A stretch of 64,000 bases of DNA from Symbiodinium natans (GCA_905221605.1 CAJNDS010002665.1:218501-282500), one strand, 5' to 3'; counted from the stretch's first letter, positions 28,979-38,397 are shown. Notes: generated by a model not told the origin, from the sequence alone. Numbers and translations are program-made.

Positions 28979-29110
28979 AGGGTTATGTACTGACGGGGGT
29001 AAGGGATGTCGTAAGGAGTGGCTCAGCTGTGTCTCTAGTCTGCTGAGTGCTTTATTAGTGCTTCATATCGAGGGTGGTGTATACGCTCGTACCCTGAGCC
29101 CTGAAGCCTC
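28979..29110 (+). CDS. Candidate exon, three Cys
   Basis: Open frame LCTDGGKGCRKEWLSCVSSL then LSALLVLHIEGGVYARTL. It continues in frame with flanking repeats, so the ends are unknown. A hydrophobic stretch in the middle could be a membrane or core segment. Confidence 0.22.
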
Positions 29111-29389
29111 GAACCCAAAACCCAAAACTCTAAGCCACGGTTTAGGGTTTAGGGTTTAGGGTTTAGGGTTTAGGGTTTAGGTTTTAGGGTTTAGGGTTTA
29201 GGGTTTAGGGTTCAGGGTTTGGGGACCCTGAACCCTAAACCCCAAACCCGAAAGCCTCGACGCGATAAGCCCTGACGAAGCTCGGTGCCCTGTTACCCGT
29301 GTCTCATTAGCACTTTAAGATGGCTTCGGGTTTAGGATCCAGGGTTTAGGGCATCTAAACCCTAAACCCTAAACCCTAAACCCAGATAA

Positions 29390-29815
29390 CCCCCAAACCC
29401 TCAAACTCCAAACCCTGAGCCCCAAAGCCCAAACTCCAAACCCTAAACCCTGAACCCCTTAGCCCACAAGCTCTAGACCCATCCCAAAAGACCATCCCAA
29501 ACCCCAAACTCCAAACCCTGAGCCCCAAAGCCCAAACTCCAAACCCTAAACCCTGAACCCCTTAGCCCACAAGCTCTAGACCCATCCCAAAAGACCATCC
29601 CAAACCCCAAACTCCAAACCCTGAGCCCCAAAGCCCAAACTCCAAACCCTAAACCCTGAACCCCTTAGCCCACAAGCTCTAGACCCATCCCAAAAGACCA
29701 TCCCAAACCCCAAACTCCAAACCCTGAGCCCCAAAGCCCAAACTCCAAACCCTAAACCCTTATCCCCTGAACCCCTTAACCCACAAACCCTAGACCCATC
29801 CAAAAACACCACAAG
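29390..29815. repeat. 103-bp tandem repeat (about 3.5 copies)
   Basis: AGCCCACAAGCTCTAGACCC begins at 29461, 29564 and 29667, an exact 103-bp period, with a decayed fourth copy near 29778. The unit is built from telomere-like heptamer variants. The - strand open frame over it is a by-product. Confidence 0.9.
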
Positions 29816-29911
29816 AAACCCCAGCCCTAAACCCTCAGCCCCAACCCCCAACCCCCAACCCCCAACCCTAAACCCCAAACCCTAAACCCTAAACCCTAAA
29901 CCCCAAACCAG

Positions 29912-30062
29912 TGCTCTGCCACAGTGGACATGCTGTGGATGTTGTTGACTTCGCAGCGGATCCCACTAGCCTTTGCCGTGCTCATCTTGGACCAAAAGCT
30001 TGAGTCGGTCCTTAGGGTTTAGGGTTTAGGGTTTAGGGTTTAGGGTTTAGGGTTTAGGGTGG
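29912..30062. other. Short island and TTTAGGG array
   Basis: Island 29912-30013 is open on + (VDMLWMLLTSQRIPLAFAVL) between CCCTAAA and TTTAGGG (30015-30062). It may be an exon or part of the decayed retroelement that follows. Confidence 0.2.
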
Positions 30063-30865
30063 TTGTGGGGTTTAGATGAAGCAGCACAGAGCGCGCTCAG
30101 ACTCGCCTACGAGCGCTGGTCTCGGAAACTTACAGGAGCAAGCCAGTGGCGCAATGCTGCTGTGCTTCAGCGAGCTTGGGTGGAGTTTTGGTACTCAAGC
30201 TCGTGTAGTTTTAGAAGTCGCTCTGGTGAGGGCCACGCTGTGGCAACAGGGTGACGAAACACTGGCCGGCCTGTCTTTCACCCGCGGACTCGCGTCAAAG
30301 GCAGCAAACTGGCCTGTCAGATCCTTGGCGCTGCTTCGTGAGCGTCACATGTTGGACTGGCCTGAGTGGGTATTGTCAGGTAAGGTTGGTGGATCCTACA
30401 AAAGTTTCGTTAAAGGCTCTTGGCCGCTGCCAAACGCGCTGGGATGAATCTGTCTCCTCGCACACCTCTCCCATACCATATTCCCGGCTGACCTCTGGTC
30501 CATGTAGCCATCTGCAGGAAGCACTGTCCAATTATGCTCCCTGGGAGACATTGCTGGGGCAGCGTGCCTTGATTATGATCAGGTGTGGCTACGTGGCACT
30601 TGGGCATGTGAACCAGAGGCAAACCGCTGCTCGCATTCAGGCGTGCATTCTTTGCGGCAGGCGCTACTCAAACGTCACCGCTCATGTCGTATGCTCTTGC
30701 GAACGCTTGGCAGAATTGAGGGAGGTCTGTCTACGCCTTGGCGCTGACTTTTCCTCTTTGGAAATTCTGGCCATTCCCCCATCTCATCCGGCATACTCGG
30801 AAGTAGTGAGGCTTGCCACTGAGATTCTGCGAAGTGCGCAGAACTTCTGGAAGACAGTTTCGTAA
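30063..30865 (+). pseudogene. Decayed ORF with C-terminal CCHC zinc finger (non-LTR retroelement-like)
   Basis: Three frames carry protein-like sequence in turn: frame 3 from 30063 (LAYERWSRKLTGASQWRNAA), frame 1 to 30447 (ARVVLEVALVRATLWQQGDE), then frame 2 to TAA 30865. Near the end is ACILCGRRYSNVTAHVVCSC, which gives C-x2-C-x9-H-x4-C, the usual zinc finger at the C-terminus of non-LTR retrotransposon proteins, followed by a helical tail. At least two frameshifts make it a pseudogene. No reverse transcriptase core motif is visible. Introns between frames cannot be excluded, so a host gene is a weaker alternative. Confidence 0.45.
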
Positions 30866-31014
30866 GAAGCGCGCGCAGGTAGTGTTGGGGGGTGCTACGT
30901 CCAGACACTGCGGTGCTGGCATGCTGGCCTCACACTTTGGGCTCCTGCAAGCTTACGCATCTGGCTTGAGCCCACAAGCCTGTCCTACCGGGACTTCGAA
31001 CCAACCAGCCAACC

Positions 31015-31170
31015 CAAACCCCAAACCCCAAGCCCCAAGCCTCAAACCCCAAACCCCAAACCCCAAGCCGCAAACCCAAGCCCCAAACCCCAAACCCCAA
31101 GCCCCTAACCCCAGACCCCAAACCCTAAACTAAACCCTAAACCCCAAACCCTAAACCCTAAACCCGAAGC
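31015..31170. repeat. CCCCAAA / CCCTAAA array
   Basis: Mostly CCCCAAA and CCCCAAG units, turning to CCCTAAA just before the next exon candidate. Confidence 0.85.
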
Positions 31171-31178
31171 CCTAACAG

Positions 31179-31271
31179 GACTGCGCGTGCGGCGTCGCCT
31201 GTGCTGCCAACACCGAGCGGGTTGGCGGCGGCCCTGAGTCTCCAAAGCACGGCCCCCAAGCTCCGTTGAGG
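31179..31271 (+). CDS. Cys-rich mini-exon, 93 bp, phase 0-0 (copy 2)
   Basis: CTAACAG|GAC to AGG|GTTTGC: 31 whole codons reading DCACGVACAANTERVGGGPE then SPKHGPQAPLR. C-x-C-x-V-x-C followed by R-[VI]-G-G-G is shared with 54.87 kb (CQCEVRC ... RIGGG). The GAC-TGC opening after AG recurs at 50362 and 54872. Same length as the candidate at 47120-47212. No signal peptide or membrane segment is visible. The protein family is not identified; an extracellular disulfide-bonded repeat is inferred from the Cys spacing. Confidence 0.52.
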
Positions 31272-31284
31272 GTTTGCGCTGTTG

Positions 31285-31930
31285 AGGTTGTTTTTTTTTT
31301 GTTGGGGGGGTGGGGGGGGTTTAGGGTGTTTTGGGTTTTTAGTGGACTTGGAGCTTTTGGGTTTGTTTTTGCTTTTTTTAGGTTTTGGGAGTTTCGGGCT
31401 TTTTGGGGCTCAGGGTTTTTAAGGTTTTTTTTTTAGGGTTGTAGGGTCCTTTTTCTCTTCCTTGGAGAGAAAGCTGCGTTGTTTGCACCCGAAAGCCCCC
31501 CCCAAACAAAAACTGCGGGAGGCCGGGCAGAGTTTCATGGGTTGACTCTCAGGGGTTCCCCTACTACCCCCTCTATACTACCCCCCCCTCCCCCTAGGTT
31601 CCCCCTAAATGCCCCTAATTAGGCTCCTTACTTGTGGGGGGGTAGTATAGAGGGGGGGTAGTACTTGGAGGTTACTACTATCCCCTTCTGTACTACACCC
31701 CTCCCTGGGTTCGCCCCATAATCAAGGCTGTCGGCAAAAGAATAACCAAGTCAGGGCTATTTAAGGGGAGAACCTACGGAGTAGGTTTCCGGGGGGAGAC
31801 GCAAAGGCACCTAAACCCTCAACTTTGTTCCCCCTGGTACTAACAGTCTTCAAGATTCATTACAATAGGGGGGGGGGGGCTGCTATAAGCCCTGTTACTG
31901 CAAGGGGGAACATCCCAACCCTCAAACCTA
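31285..31930. mobile_element. T/G-rich stretch and M5, M4 foldback elements
   Basis: 31285-31440 is poly-T/G with eroded heptamers. 31552-31665 is M5 (CTATACTACCCCCC mirrored by GGGGGGTAGTATAG). 31825-31920 is M4 with a 12-base G run. Confidence 0.65.
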
Positions 31931-33210
31931 AACGCGATCCGGGCTGTGAGTTCTTAGTTCTTCCAAGGGTAGTTATATGGTTCCTAAATAAGATGAATAC
32001 GTTCCGAAGGGTCCATCTACCTTATTATTGTATACCTGGGCCTTGAGGTACTTCCTATTTTCGGGACTTTAAGGGCCAGGTAGAGAATAAGGTGCATGGA
32101 CCCTTAGGGTGTTCCCTTGCCTTCGTTAAAAGGGGTTCTGAAGTTCTGAGCTAGGGGCCTCTGGGGGGGACAGGGTATATAAAGGGGTATAGAAAGGGGG
32201 TCCCCTGTACAGGGCCCATATCAAGGGACCAAGAATCTGCCCTTAGAGTTCTACAGTGGTTGAGGGTGTAAACGGTTCTCGCAGAATGGGTTTTTACCAT
32301 ACATGTCAGCATCGGGGCTATAAAGGAGACTTGGATTAGGGTTGCGGCCTAAACCACCCTAAGCCCTCTAAAGCCTTGTAACCTCTGTAAAACCTTCTGG
32401 ACCCTCTAAGCTCTAAGCCCTCTAACCCTAAACCCTAAACCCTTCTAAACCCGAAGCACTGAGGCTCTACCCCCTACCCCCTAAACCCTAAACCCTAAAC
32501 CGCAAACTGCCTGTAGCCCACCAAAAAAGCGACAACTCTATATACATAACTCCTGGATTCTTAGGGCTTAGGGCTTAGGGCTTAGGGTTTAGGGCTAAGG
32601 GCTTAGGGCGTAGGAGTTAGTTCTTAGGGCTTAGGAATTAGTGCTTAGGGTTTAGGGTTTCGGGCTTTTAATTCTAGGGCTTGGGGTCAGGATGTAGGTC
32701 TTGAAAAGGTTCTGGGGCTGTAGGAAAAACCTTCAATCCGAAAACCCAAGCCTTTTTGCCAAGAACACAGGACTTCAAGCGTACCAGATATCAAGTTTGA
32801 AGGTTTAGGGGTTTAGGGTTTGGGGTTTAGGGTTTAGGGTTTGGGGTTAGGGACTTAAGGGTTGGATGTAGAAAGTAGAGCATCCTGGCCTCCTAGCATT
32901 TGTGCTGCTGGTAGCGCTATGGGCAACCTAACAGGCAAGGCCGTTATGTCGTTTGTTTTTGTTTTGCTTTAGGGTGTAGGGTTTAGGGTTTAGGGTTTAA
33001 GGTTTGGGGTTTGGGGTTTGGGGTTTTGGGGTTTAGGGTTTATATAGGGTTTTTAGGGGTTTTAGGGTCTTGGGTTCCCTGTATTCGATAAGTAGCCCAG
33101 ATAGTACAAACTCTTTTTGTTCGATGGGCCACTGAAAATCTAAGAGGGGGATCTACGTTTTCTCGATCCACGGTCTGAAGCTCGCCTGGGCATCGGCACC
33201 TCTCTGAGGT
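31931..33210. other. M8 fragments, CTTAGGG block and mixed repeats
   Basis: About 31960-32260 carries AAGGGTCCAT and ATATCAAGGGACCA arms (M8). 32566-32660 is CTTAGGG-rich. 32805-32850 and 32970-33060 are TTTGGGG/TTTAGGG. Island 32885-32960 reads SICAAGSAMGNLTG in one frame, weakly like the CAAG part of the Cys-rich family. Confidence 0.45.
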
Positions 33211-33211
33211 T

Positions 33212-33493
33212 TAGGGTTTAGGGTTTAGGGTTTAGGGTTTAGGGTTTAGGGTTTAGGGTTTAGGGTTTAGGGTTTAGGGTTTAGGGTTTAGGGTTCAATG
33301 GCTAGCCCTAAACCCCAAACGCTGCAGGCTGACCTGCAGCGCAGACAGCCTGAGTCTCGGCGCGCCACCCGCGTGCATGGCGAAGCTCGGCGAGATCTCA
33401 GAGGGTTTAGGGTTTAGGGTTTAGGGTTTAGGGTTTAGGGTTTAGGGTTTAGGGTTTAGGGTTTAGGGTTTAGGGTTTAGGGTTTAGGGTTCG
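33212..33493. repeat. Two TTTAGGG arrays around a Cys-rich island
   Basis: Arrays at 33212-33294 (12 units) and 33403-33493 (13 units). Confidence 0.9.
33328..33404 (+). CDS. Cys-rich mini-exon, C-x-[VL]-x-C variant
   Basis: The island reads CRLTCSADSLSLGAPPACMA then KLGEISE. CRLTC fits C-x-[VL]-x-C, and PPACM echoes LPKCM at 12.26 kb and LPRCM at 41.64 kb. The ending ATCTCAGAGGGTTTAG is the same as at 12282, with donor AGG|GTTTAG. If the acceptor is CTGCAG|G, the first Cys would fall outside, so the 5' end is uncertain. A second frame is open. Confidence 0.38.
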
Positions 33494-33680
33494 GGGTCTT
33501 TGCGTAGCTTAGAGGTTGAGATTGAGAGCGCCCTAAGCCCTAAACCCTACACGCTGTACCAACTGTAGGCTTCGCTGTGTATGGGTATATAGAATCTAGA
33601 ATAAGCAAACCTGCTCGAACTCTCTGGCTAGATATCACACTGCGGATGTAGTTGTAAATCGTCCATTCTATCCACACCTC

Positions 33681-33812
33681 TACTTGGAGGTTCATGGTAC
33701 TTACTAACCAACTATAACTGTACTTACAACCCACGTAAAGGCCCCCTAAGTGCCCCAATATGGTTATAAGTACAGTTATAAGTGGTTAGTAAGTACCATG
33801 AACCTCCAAGTA
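33681..33812. mobile_element. Intact M3 foldback element
   Basis: TACTTGGAGGTTCATGGTAC mirrored by GTACCATGAACCTCCAAGTA, plus inner arms. Non-coding, about 132 bp. It shares its middle (TAAGTGCCC, TGGTTATAAGTACAG) with other M3 copies. Confidence 0.8.
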
Positions 33813-33826
33813 GCCCTACGCCCCTA

Positions 33827-34342
33827 AACCCTAAACCCTAAACCCTAAACCCTAAAAGTAGCGTTTCTTGTCATCTTGATCACCCGCCCCAGAAGGGTGA
33901 GCAACATCCTTTATGTCAATGGGGTGGCTGCATGCGATCTCCACTTGCAGAGCGAACTTCATGGCCTTTAGGGTTTAGGGTTTAGGGTTTAGGGTTTTGG
34001 GTTTAGGGTTTAGGGTTTAGGGTTTAGGGTTAGGGTTGGGGAACATTGGTGGGTTGGCCCCAGCTGTCATTCTTCAGCTTGGTGGTGCCCGCCTTTGGTC
34101 ATAGATTGGACGATCAGAGCTCTCCTGATGGCATGAATAAGCACCCCACTCTAAACCCTAAACCCTCAACCTAAACCCTAAACGCCTAAATCCGAACCCG
34201 AAAACCCTAAACCCCAAACCCTCACCGTAGCCCCCATACCCTCTACCTCAAACCCTTAACCCGGAAAGCCTTTGAAAAGCGACCGGCTTAGTTTTTGTTT
34301 GGGCTCCAAAGGACGCCACCTCCGCGCGAGTGCCCAAGGCGT

Positions 34343-34381
<39 letters not shown>

Positions 34382-34493
34382 GGGGTGGGGCATCATACAA
34401 GGTTTGGGGATGGGATTTTAGGGTTTAGGGTTTAGGGTTTAGGGTTTAGGGTTTAGGGTTTAGGGTTTAGGGTTTAGGGTTTAGGGTTTAGGG
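33827..34493. repeat. Telomere-like arrays, poly-G and two open islands
   Basis: CCCTAAA 33827-33857, TTTAGGG 33966-34048, a poly-G of about 37 bases (34344-34380) and TTTAGGG 34421-34496. Islands 33858-33965 (ILYVNGVAACDLHLQSELHG) and 34049-34155 (FGHRLDDQSSPDGMNKHP) are open but lack splice support. Confidence 0.7.
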
Positions 34494-34617
34494 TTTTCTG
34501 GATCGTCCTCTTGTACCGGAGATATGGGGCCTGCAGCTCCGACGGGACCACTCCCTCCGTGCATCAAACCCAACCATCAACAAAGACCAAGTCACCCTAA
34601 TTCTCGACCCCCTTGGG
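34494..34617 (+). CDS. Candidate exon, Pro-rich with two Cys
   Basis: After a TTTAGGG array, open frame SSSCTGDMGPAAPTGPLPPC then IKPNHQQRPSHPNSRPP. It reads like a Pro-rich linker between Cys. Ends not resolved. Confidence 0.22.
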
Positions 34618-34679
34618 GTTTAGGGATGAGTTCCGGGTTTAGGGGTTTACGGCTTAGGGACTGTAAGCCCTTGAACCCT

Positions 34680-34805
34680 ATATGCCCGGGATGCATAAGC
34701 CCCAAATGTAAATGTCTTAGGGTTAAAAGCTCAGGACTTATGATACCGATGGGCATGATTCAGGTTGCAAGTCCCTTAGCTGCAGTTAGTACATGGGCCT
34801 TCCAT
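34680..34805 (+). CDS. Candidate exon with CPGC-x4-C-x-C
   Basis: In frame with the previous candidate but past eroded repeats: PICPGCISPKCKCLRVKSSG then LMIPMGMIQ to TGA 34806. Four Cys in 10 residues. No clear acceptor. Confidence 0.25.
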
Positions 34806-34884
34806 TGATTTGTAAAAACACAATCCTCACATAGGTTATACGTCCTTCAACAACTATATAGTTAGTATAGTAAGGGCGCCCCTC

Positions 34885-35109
34885 CCCAGAGAGCCCAATA
34901 CCCCTTAATTTAAGGAATGTTCCTCAAATCATAAGAAGGATCCCTTTAACATTTAAGGTATATTCCTCAATTAAGGAGAAGGTATCTTCCTCAATCAAGG
35001 GGTATAAGGGGCTCTCTGAGTACAGTTAGTATAGTACGGAAACCCTAAACCCTAAACCCTAAACCCTAAACCCTAAACCCTAAACCCTAAACCCTAAACC
35101 CTAAACCCT
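34885..35109. mobile_element. M7 foldback element followed by CCCTAAA array
   Basis: AGAGAGCCCAATACCCCTTAA mirrored by CAAGGGGTATAAGGGGCTCTCT (34887-35019). This uninterrupted copy shows what M7 looks like without an array. CCCTAAA array 35040-35109. Confidence 0.7.
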
Positions 35110-35117
35110 CCTTGTAA

Positions 35118-35195
35118 GCCCCAAGACCAAGCTGGATCCCGGCAGGCCTGATTCTGCAGGGCTGAAGGCGCCTCGGCCTTGTCTGGGGAGCTAGC
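35118..35195 (+). CDS. Candidate mini-exon with KTKLDP segment (second copy)
   Basis: Between CCCTAAA arrays the island reads SPKTKLDPGRPDSAGLKAPR then PCLGS to TAG. KTKLDP matches the island at about 3.5 kb, with only synonymous DNA differences across the hexapeptide. Both have a Pro-Cys further on. Confidence 0.3.
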
Positions 35196-35214
35196 TTCAC
35201 CAGAGGATGAACCC

Positions 35215-35590
35215 CTAAACCCTAAACCCTAAACCCTAAACCCTAAACCCTAAACCCTAAGCCCTAAGCCCTAAGCCCTAAGCCCCAAGCCCCAAGCCCT
35301 AAGCCCTAAGCCTTAAGCCCTCAGCCCTCAGCCCTAAGCCCCAAGCCCTTCCCCCCCCGCCTCACCCCCCTCAGCCCTTAACAAGGGCTTCGCACTCGGG
35401 ATTTGTCTCCGACAAAGGTTTTGGGCTGGGCCAAGATAAATCTTAGGGTGTTTTCAGGGGCCCTTAATTTGGTCCCTGACCTTCTTTAAAGGGTTCTGAC
35501 GTCTGGGCCCTGGGTTTTTTTTCATGCAATTCCCCTTTTCAGGGGCCCATATCAAGGGACCATGGAACTCCCCTTAGAGTAAAGTAAGGT
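35215..35590. repeat. CCCTAAA to CCCTAAG variant array, then M8 fragment
   Basis: The array turns from CCCTAAA to CCCTAAG and CCCCAAG (35215-35350). 35430-35585 has GGTCCCT and AAGGGACCATGGAACTCCCC arms. Confidence 0.7.
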
Positions 35591-35645
35591 TTGCCTGTGC
35601 ATGATATACAACCCCAAGATGAGTTCTCAGACCCTTCAACCTCCT

Positions 35646-35770
35646 GGTTCTTAGTTTAGGGTTTAGGGTTTGGGGTTTAGGGTTTAGGGTTTAGGGTTCA
35701 AGGTTCAGGGTTTAGGGTTAGGGTTTAGGGAGTGAGGGAATGAGGGCCCCTCATTCCCTACTAAGAACCA
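35646..35770. mobile_element. M1 foldback element with a TTTAGGG array inserted
   Basis: GGTTCTTAG is followed by about 80 bp of TTTAGGG-type repeats, which end in TAGGGAGTGAGGGAATGAGG and the right arm CCTCATTCCCTACTAAGAAC. Removing the array restores GGTTCTTAG + TAGGGAGTGAGG, the normal M1 order. The junctions share TAG / TAGGG with the repeat. Confidence 0.7.
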
Positions 35771-35841
35771 GGCAGTCAACCCTGAGCCCCGTAACCCGTT
35801 AACCAATAAACCCTAGACCCCAAGCCCTAACCCCTAAACCC

Positions 35842-35987
35842 TACTTGGAGTTTCATGGTACTAATCGCCCAGTTTATAACTGTACTTTGTTACCCACTTA
35901 GAAGCCCCTTAAGTGCCCTAACATGGGTTGTAATTGGGTTACAAGTCTTTTTTTACTGGGCCAGTAAGTACCCTGAACCTCCAAGCA
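35842..35987. mobile_element. M3 foldback element
   Basis: TACTTGGAGTTTCATGGTAC mirrored by GTACCCTGAACCTCCAAG. A frame through it to TAG 36049 is not called. Confidence 0.7.
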
Positions 35988-36043
35988 AGTCCGGTGTTGG
36001 GGCTTTCGTTGTTTCCTGGACTGACAGCCTGGGCGATCTTGGG

Positions 36044-36155
36044 GTTTAGGGTTTGGTTTTAGGGTTTGGGGTTTAGGGTTTAGGGTTTAGGGCTTAGGGC
36101 TTAGGGCTTAGGGCTTAGGGCTTAGGGCTTAGGGCTTAGGGCTTAGGGCTTAGGG
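36044..36155. repeat. TTTAGGG passing into CTTAGGG block
   Basis: About ten homogeneous CTTAGGG units at the 3' part. Confidence 0.9.
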
Positions 36156-36206
36156 GTTGTGAAAGCTCTGTTGTAGAGCTGTTGGAGGGGTGTTTTCAGG
36201 GTTTAG

Positions 36207-36479
36207 GTGTTTGCTGCGTTTTTGGCCGTAAGGCCGATAGGGCTCGCAGAGTGGGTCAGATTTTCGCCAGCCGCTTGCGCACAGATCAGCGACAAGGGCC
36301 TAGACTCTAGACCCATGGCGCGCTCGACTCTCCTGTTTGCAGTTGGCAGGGCTTCAAGAAATACGCCCCGGCTACTCTGCTGGTATGCCAAGTGTTTGTT
36401 GAAGATGGCGAACCCTAAATCAAAAAAATGCAAACCCAAAGAGACAGGTGCAGGGCTGCCGCAAGTGCCATGCTGGTGA
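36207..36479 (+). CDS. Candidate exon, 90 open codons, basic and Cys-containing
   Basis: The open + frame includes FSPAACAQISDKGLDSRPMA, LLCWYAKCLLKMANPKSKKC and a final QVPCW to TGA. Its length is unusual for chance in this window. The GTG at 36207 is only the open limit. The - strand frame over the same DNA is shorter. Domain unknown. Confidence 0.3.
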   Translation: MFAAFLAVRPIGLAEWVRFSPAACAQISDKGLDSRPMARSTLLFAVGRASRNTPRLLCWYAKCLLKMANPKSKKCKPKETGAGLPQVPCW

Positions 36480-36858
36480 GGCTCACGTTGAGGGTCTTGT
36501 TCGAGGTTGGGGGTTTCGGGTTTAGGGTTCAGGGTTCAGGGTTTAGGGTATTTTGGATGCCGATGCTACCTGAAACCCCCCCAATCGTGAAACCCTAAAC
36601 CCTGACTAGGAAAGATACCCCAACGTGCAATGAGGCTCCTAATGGAATTTGAGGAATCTTCCTCAATTAGGGATAGGCATGTGTGGACATGAATGGAGCA
36701 TACAGTGCTTTCAACAATCAGAGCTTACATGAAGCAGCATCTCGTCGCCAAAAGTTTCAAGATTAACTACATTGCCTTTGCCTGGGTATGACTCAAGCCA
36801 TGAAATATTTGGTTCAATATAGTCATATTGTACTAGTTGGCATTTCGTATGTATAGCC

Positions 36859-37188
36859 ATGCAACAAATACGAAAGACCATCTCCAAAACAATGAATGTT
36901 GCGAGTGGCCAGTTTGAGCGTGGTGCTGAAACCCTAAACCCGAAACCCGAAACCCGCCACAGTTCACCCACGATGGACCCAGTACCGGAGCGGCACCAGT
37001 ACTGCTCCCTTCACAAAGTAAGTACCCGAAACCCTCCCTCAGGTCACGCTGACCTTTTGCAGGGGGGGTACCCAGGGCCCCTCGCCGCAGCGTGCCCAGG
37101 GACCAGAAGTTTTCTGGCCGGACGGACCCCTGACACCTGGACCCCCCCCCCCCCCCCCGCACACCCCCTACAGCCGACCCCTCCCTGA
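36859..37188 (+). CDS. Candidate exon region, 109 open codons
   Basis: The frame spans short CCCGAAA repeats, then PVPERHQYCSLHKVSTRNPP, GPLAAACPGTRSF and a Pro run over poly-C 37143-37158. A perfect GTAAGT occurs at 37018, but the nearest AG|G (37042) would give a 24-nt intron, so continuous reading is preferred. The - strand is also open. Confidence 0.25.
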   Translation: MQQIRKTISKTMNVASGQFERGAETLNPKPETRHSSPTMDPVPERHQYCSLHKVSTRNPPSGHADLLQGGYPGPLAAACPGTRSFLAGRTPDTWTPPPPPAHPLQPTPP

Positions 37189-37316
37189 AAACCTTGCCCC
37201 CCCTTCAAGGACCTGCAACAAAACGTCGGAGCCATGACCTAGACTCAAACCTTCCCCCTTCGGCTGAAAATGACCATCGGTGACGGAAGACGTTTTATTG
37301 GAAGTAAGCGATCGTC

Positions 37317-37508
37317 ATGAGTTTAGGCCTAAACCTAAAGGGAATAGGTTTGGGTGGTTTTGCCGCCTCGGACGGCGTGGGGTGGGAGAACAGTATTAGA
37401 CGGCCCTCCACAATCCGGCCAGAGCTGCTCTTCGCACCTGACGAGGCTTTCGAGCCTCTCCTGCATCCTAACCTTCACAGCATCTACGCCCTATTGCAGC
37501 AACCCTAA
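37317..37508 (+). CDS. Candidate exon, no Cys
   Basis: Open frame with GLGGFAASDGVGWENSIRRP and PDEAFEPLLHPNLHSIYALL. The ATG may be internal. A second + frame is open too. Ends in a CCCTAAA array (37500-37582). Confidence 0.22.
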   Translation: MSLGLNLKGIGLGGFAASDGVGWENSIRRPSTIRPELLFAPDEAFEPLLHPNLHSIYALLQQP

Positions 37509-37584
37509 ACCCGAAACCCGAAACCCTAAACCCTAAACCCTAAACCCTAAACCCTAAACCCTAAACCCTAAACCCTAAACCCAG

Positions 37585-37665
37585 ACGAATCCGGACCACG
37601 AAGTTCATATGAAGCATGGAACCTGCTTCCGATGCCCGGAATCCAAAGCCGATCCTGACATTAAG
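37585..37665 (+). CDS. Cys-rich mini-exon candidate, G-T-C-x2-C
   Basis: Directly after a CCCTAAA array, AACCCAG|ACG opens 27 codons TNPDHEVHMKHGTCFRCPES then KADPDIK. GTC-x2-C-x3-K-x-D is shared with the island at 49.03 kb (GTCDDCEPGKDED). Spacing resembles one half of a TNFR- or ephrin-like repeat. TGA follows at 37666 without a GT donor, so the 3' end is unclear. Confidence 0.4.
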
Positions 37666-37699
37666 TGACTGGCTGGGTTTAGCGTTAAGGTTTTAGGGT

Positions 37700-37935
37700 T
37701 TAAGCTTTAGGGTTTAGGGTTCAGGTCTTAGGTGTTTTTGTTTTTGTTTTTTTGGGGCGGGGAGGTTCAGGGTCTAGGGTCTAGGGTCTCGGGTCTCGGG
37801 TCTCGGGTCTATCTAGGGTTTAGGGTTTAGGGTTTAGGGTTTAGGGTTTAGGGTTTAGGGTTTAGGGTTTAGGGTTTAGGGTTTAGGGTTTAGGGTTTAG
37901 GGCCGGGAGGGGGGGGGGGGGGGGCAGGGGGGGTT
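37700..37935. repeat. TTTAGGG array, GTCTCGG variants and poly-G
   Basis: GGGTCTA/GGGTCTC variants 37768-37812, perfect TTTAGGG 37815-37903, then poly-G. Nothing coding until about 38.1 kb. Confidence 0.85.
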
Positions 37936-38115
37936 ATGTAGGGGCTGTTTTGGGTTGGATGTGGTGGTAGGAGTAAGGCGGAGCAGGTCATAGCCCCATG
38001 CCCGAGCCGTCAAAGCGCTTGCAGAAAGCCCTACGCAAGCATAGGCTTAGGGCTGGGGTGTTGCATCTTAGGTCTTAGAGCTTTCATGGTTTTTGCGGTG
38101 AAATGGAGGGTTTAG

Positions 38116-38243
38116 GGTTTAAGGAAAGCGGTTCCTACTCTTAGTGGTGCCAAGGAGAGAAGACAAGCAGGTCATGTGGTTGAGGATCGACCGTAAACCA
38201 GTGGCTACGGTTCAGCAGTTGGGGTGTTGGTTGACAAGTTGAA
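38116..38243 (+). CDS. Candidate exon, one Cys
   Basis: Open frame KRFLLLVVPRREDKQVMWLR then IDRKPVATVQQLGCWLTS to TGA. Protein-like with mixed charge, but no splice or domain support. Confidence 0.25.
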
Positions 38244-38328
38244 AGTCTTTGCAAGGCTTTGGCTTGTTTCGGGTTGGCCCTAAACCCCAACCCTAAACCT
38301 AAAACTCTTACGTAGTTAAGCCGTGAAG

Positions 38329-38391
38329 GCAGACTGCCACTGCTCGCTGTCCTGCCTGGCCGGTTACAAGATGGCTCGGGGCAGGCACCTG
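38329..38391 (+). CDS. Cys-rich mini-exon (copy 3), clearest C-x-C-x-L-x-C-x2-G-Y
   Basis: GTGAAG|GCA opens phase 0: ADCHCSLSCLAGYKMARGRH. C-x-C-x-L-x-C-x2-G-Y is the most complete form of the family motif, and G-Y after the third Cys is typical of several extracellular modules (sushi/CCP among them). The 3' end is set before an M2 element fragment (CTTGGTAGTCCAGTGG at about 38408); the exact donor is not known. CCCTAAA repeats lie upstream. Confidence 0.5.
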
Positions 38392-38397
38392 GGCATT

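Noticed and set aside
36990-37050. Intron 37018-37041 (GTAAGT...CAG)
   Set aside because: It would be 24 nt long, too short for a spliceosomal intron; the frame is open across it.
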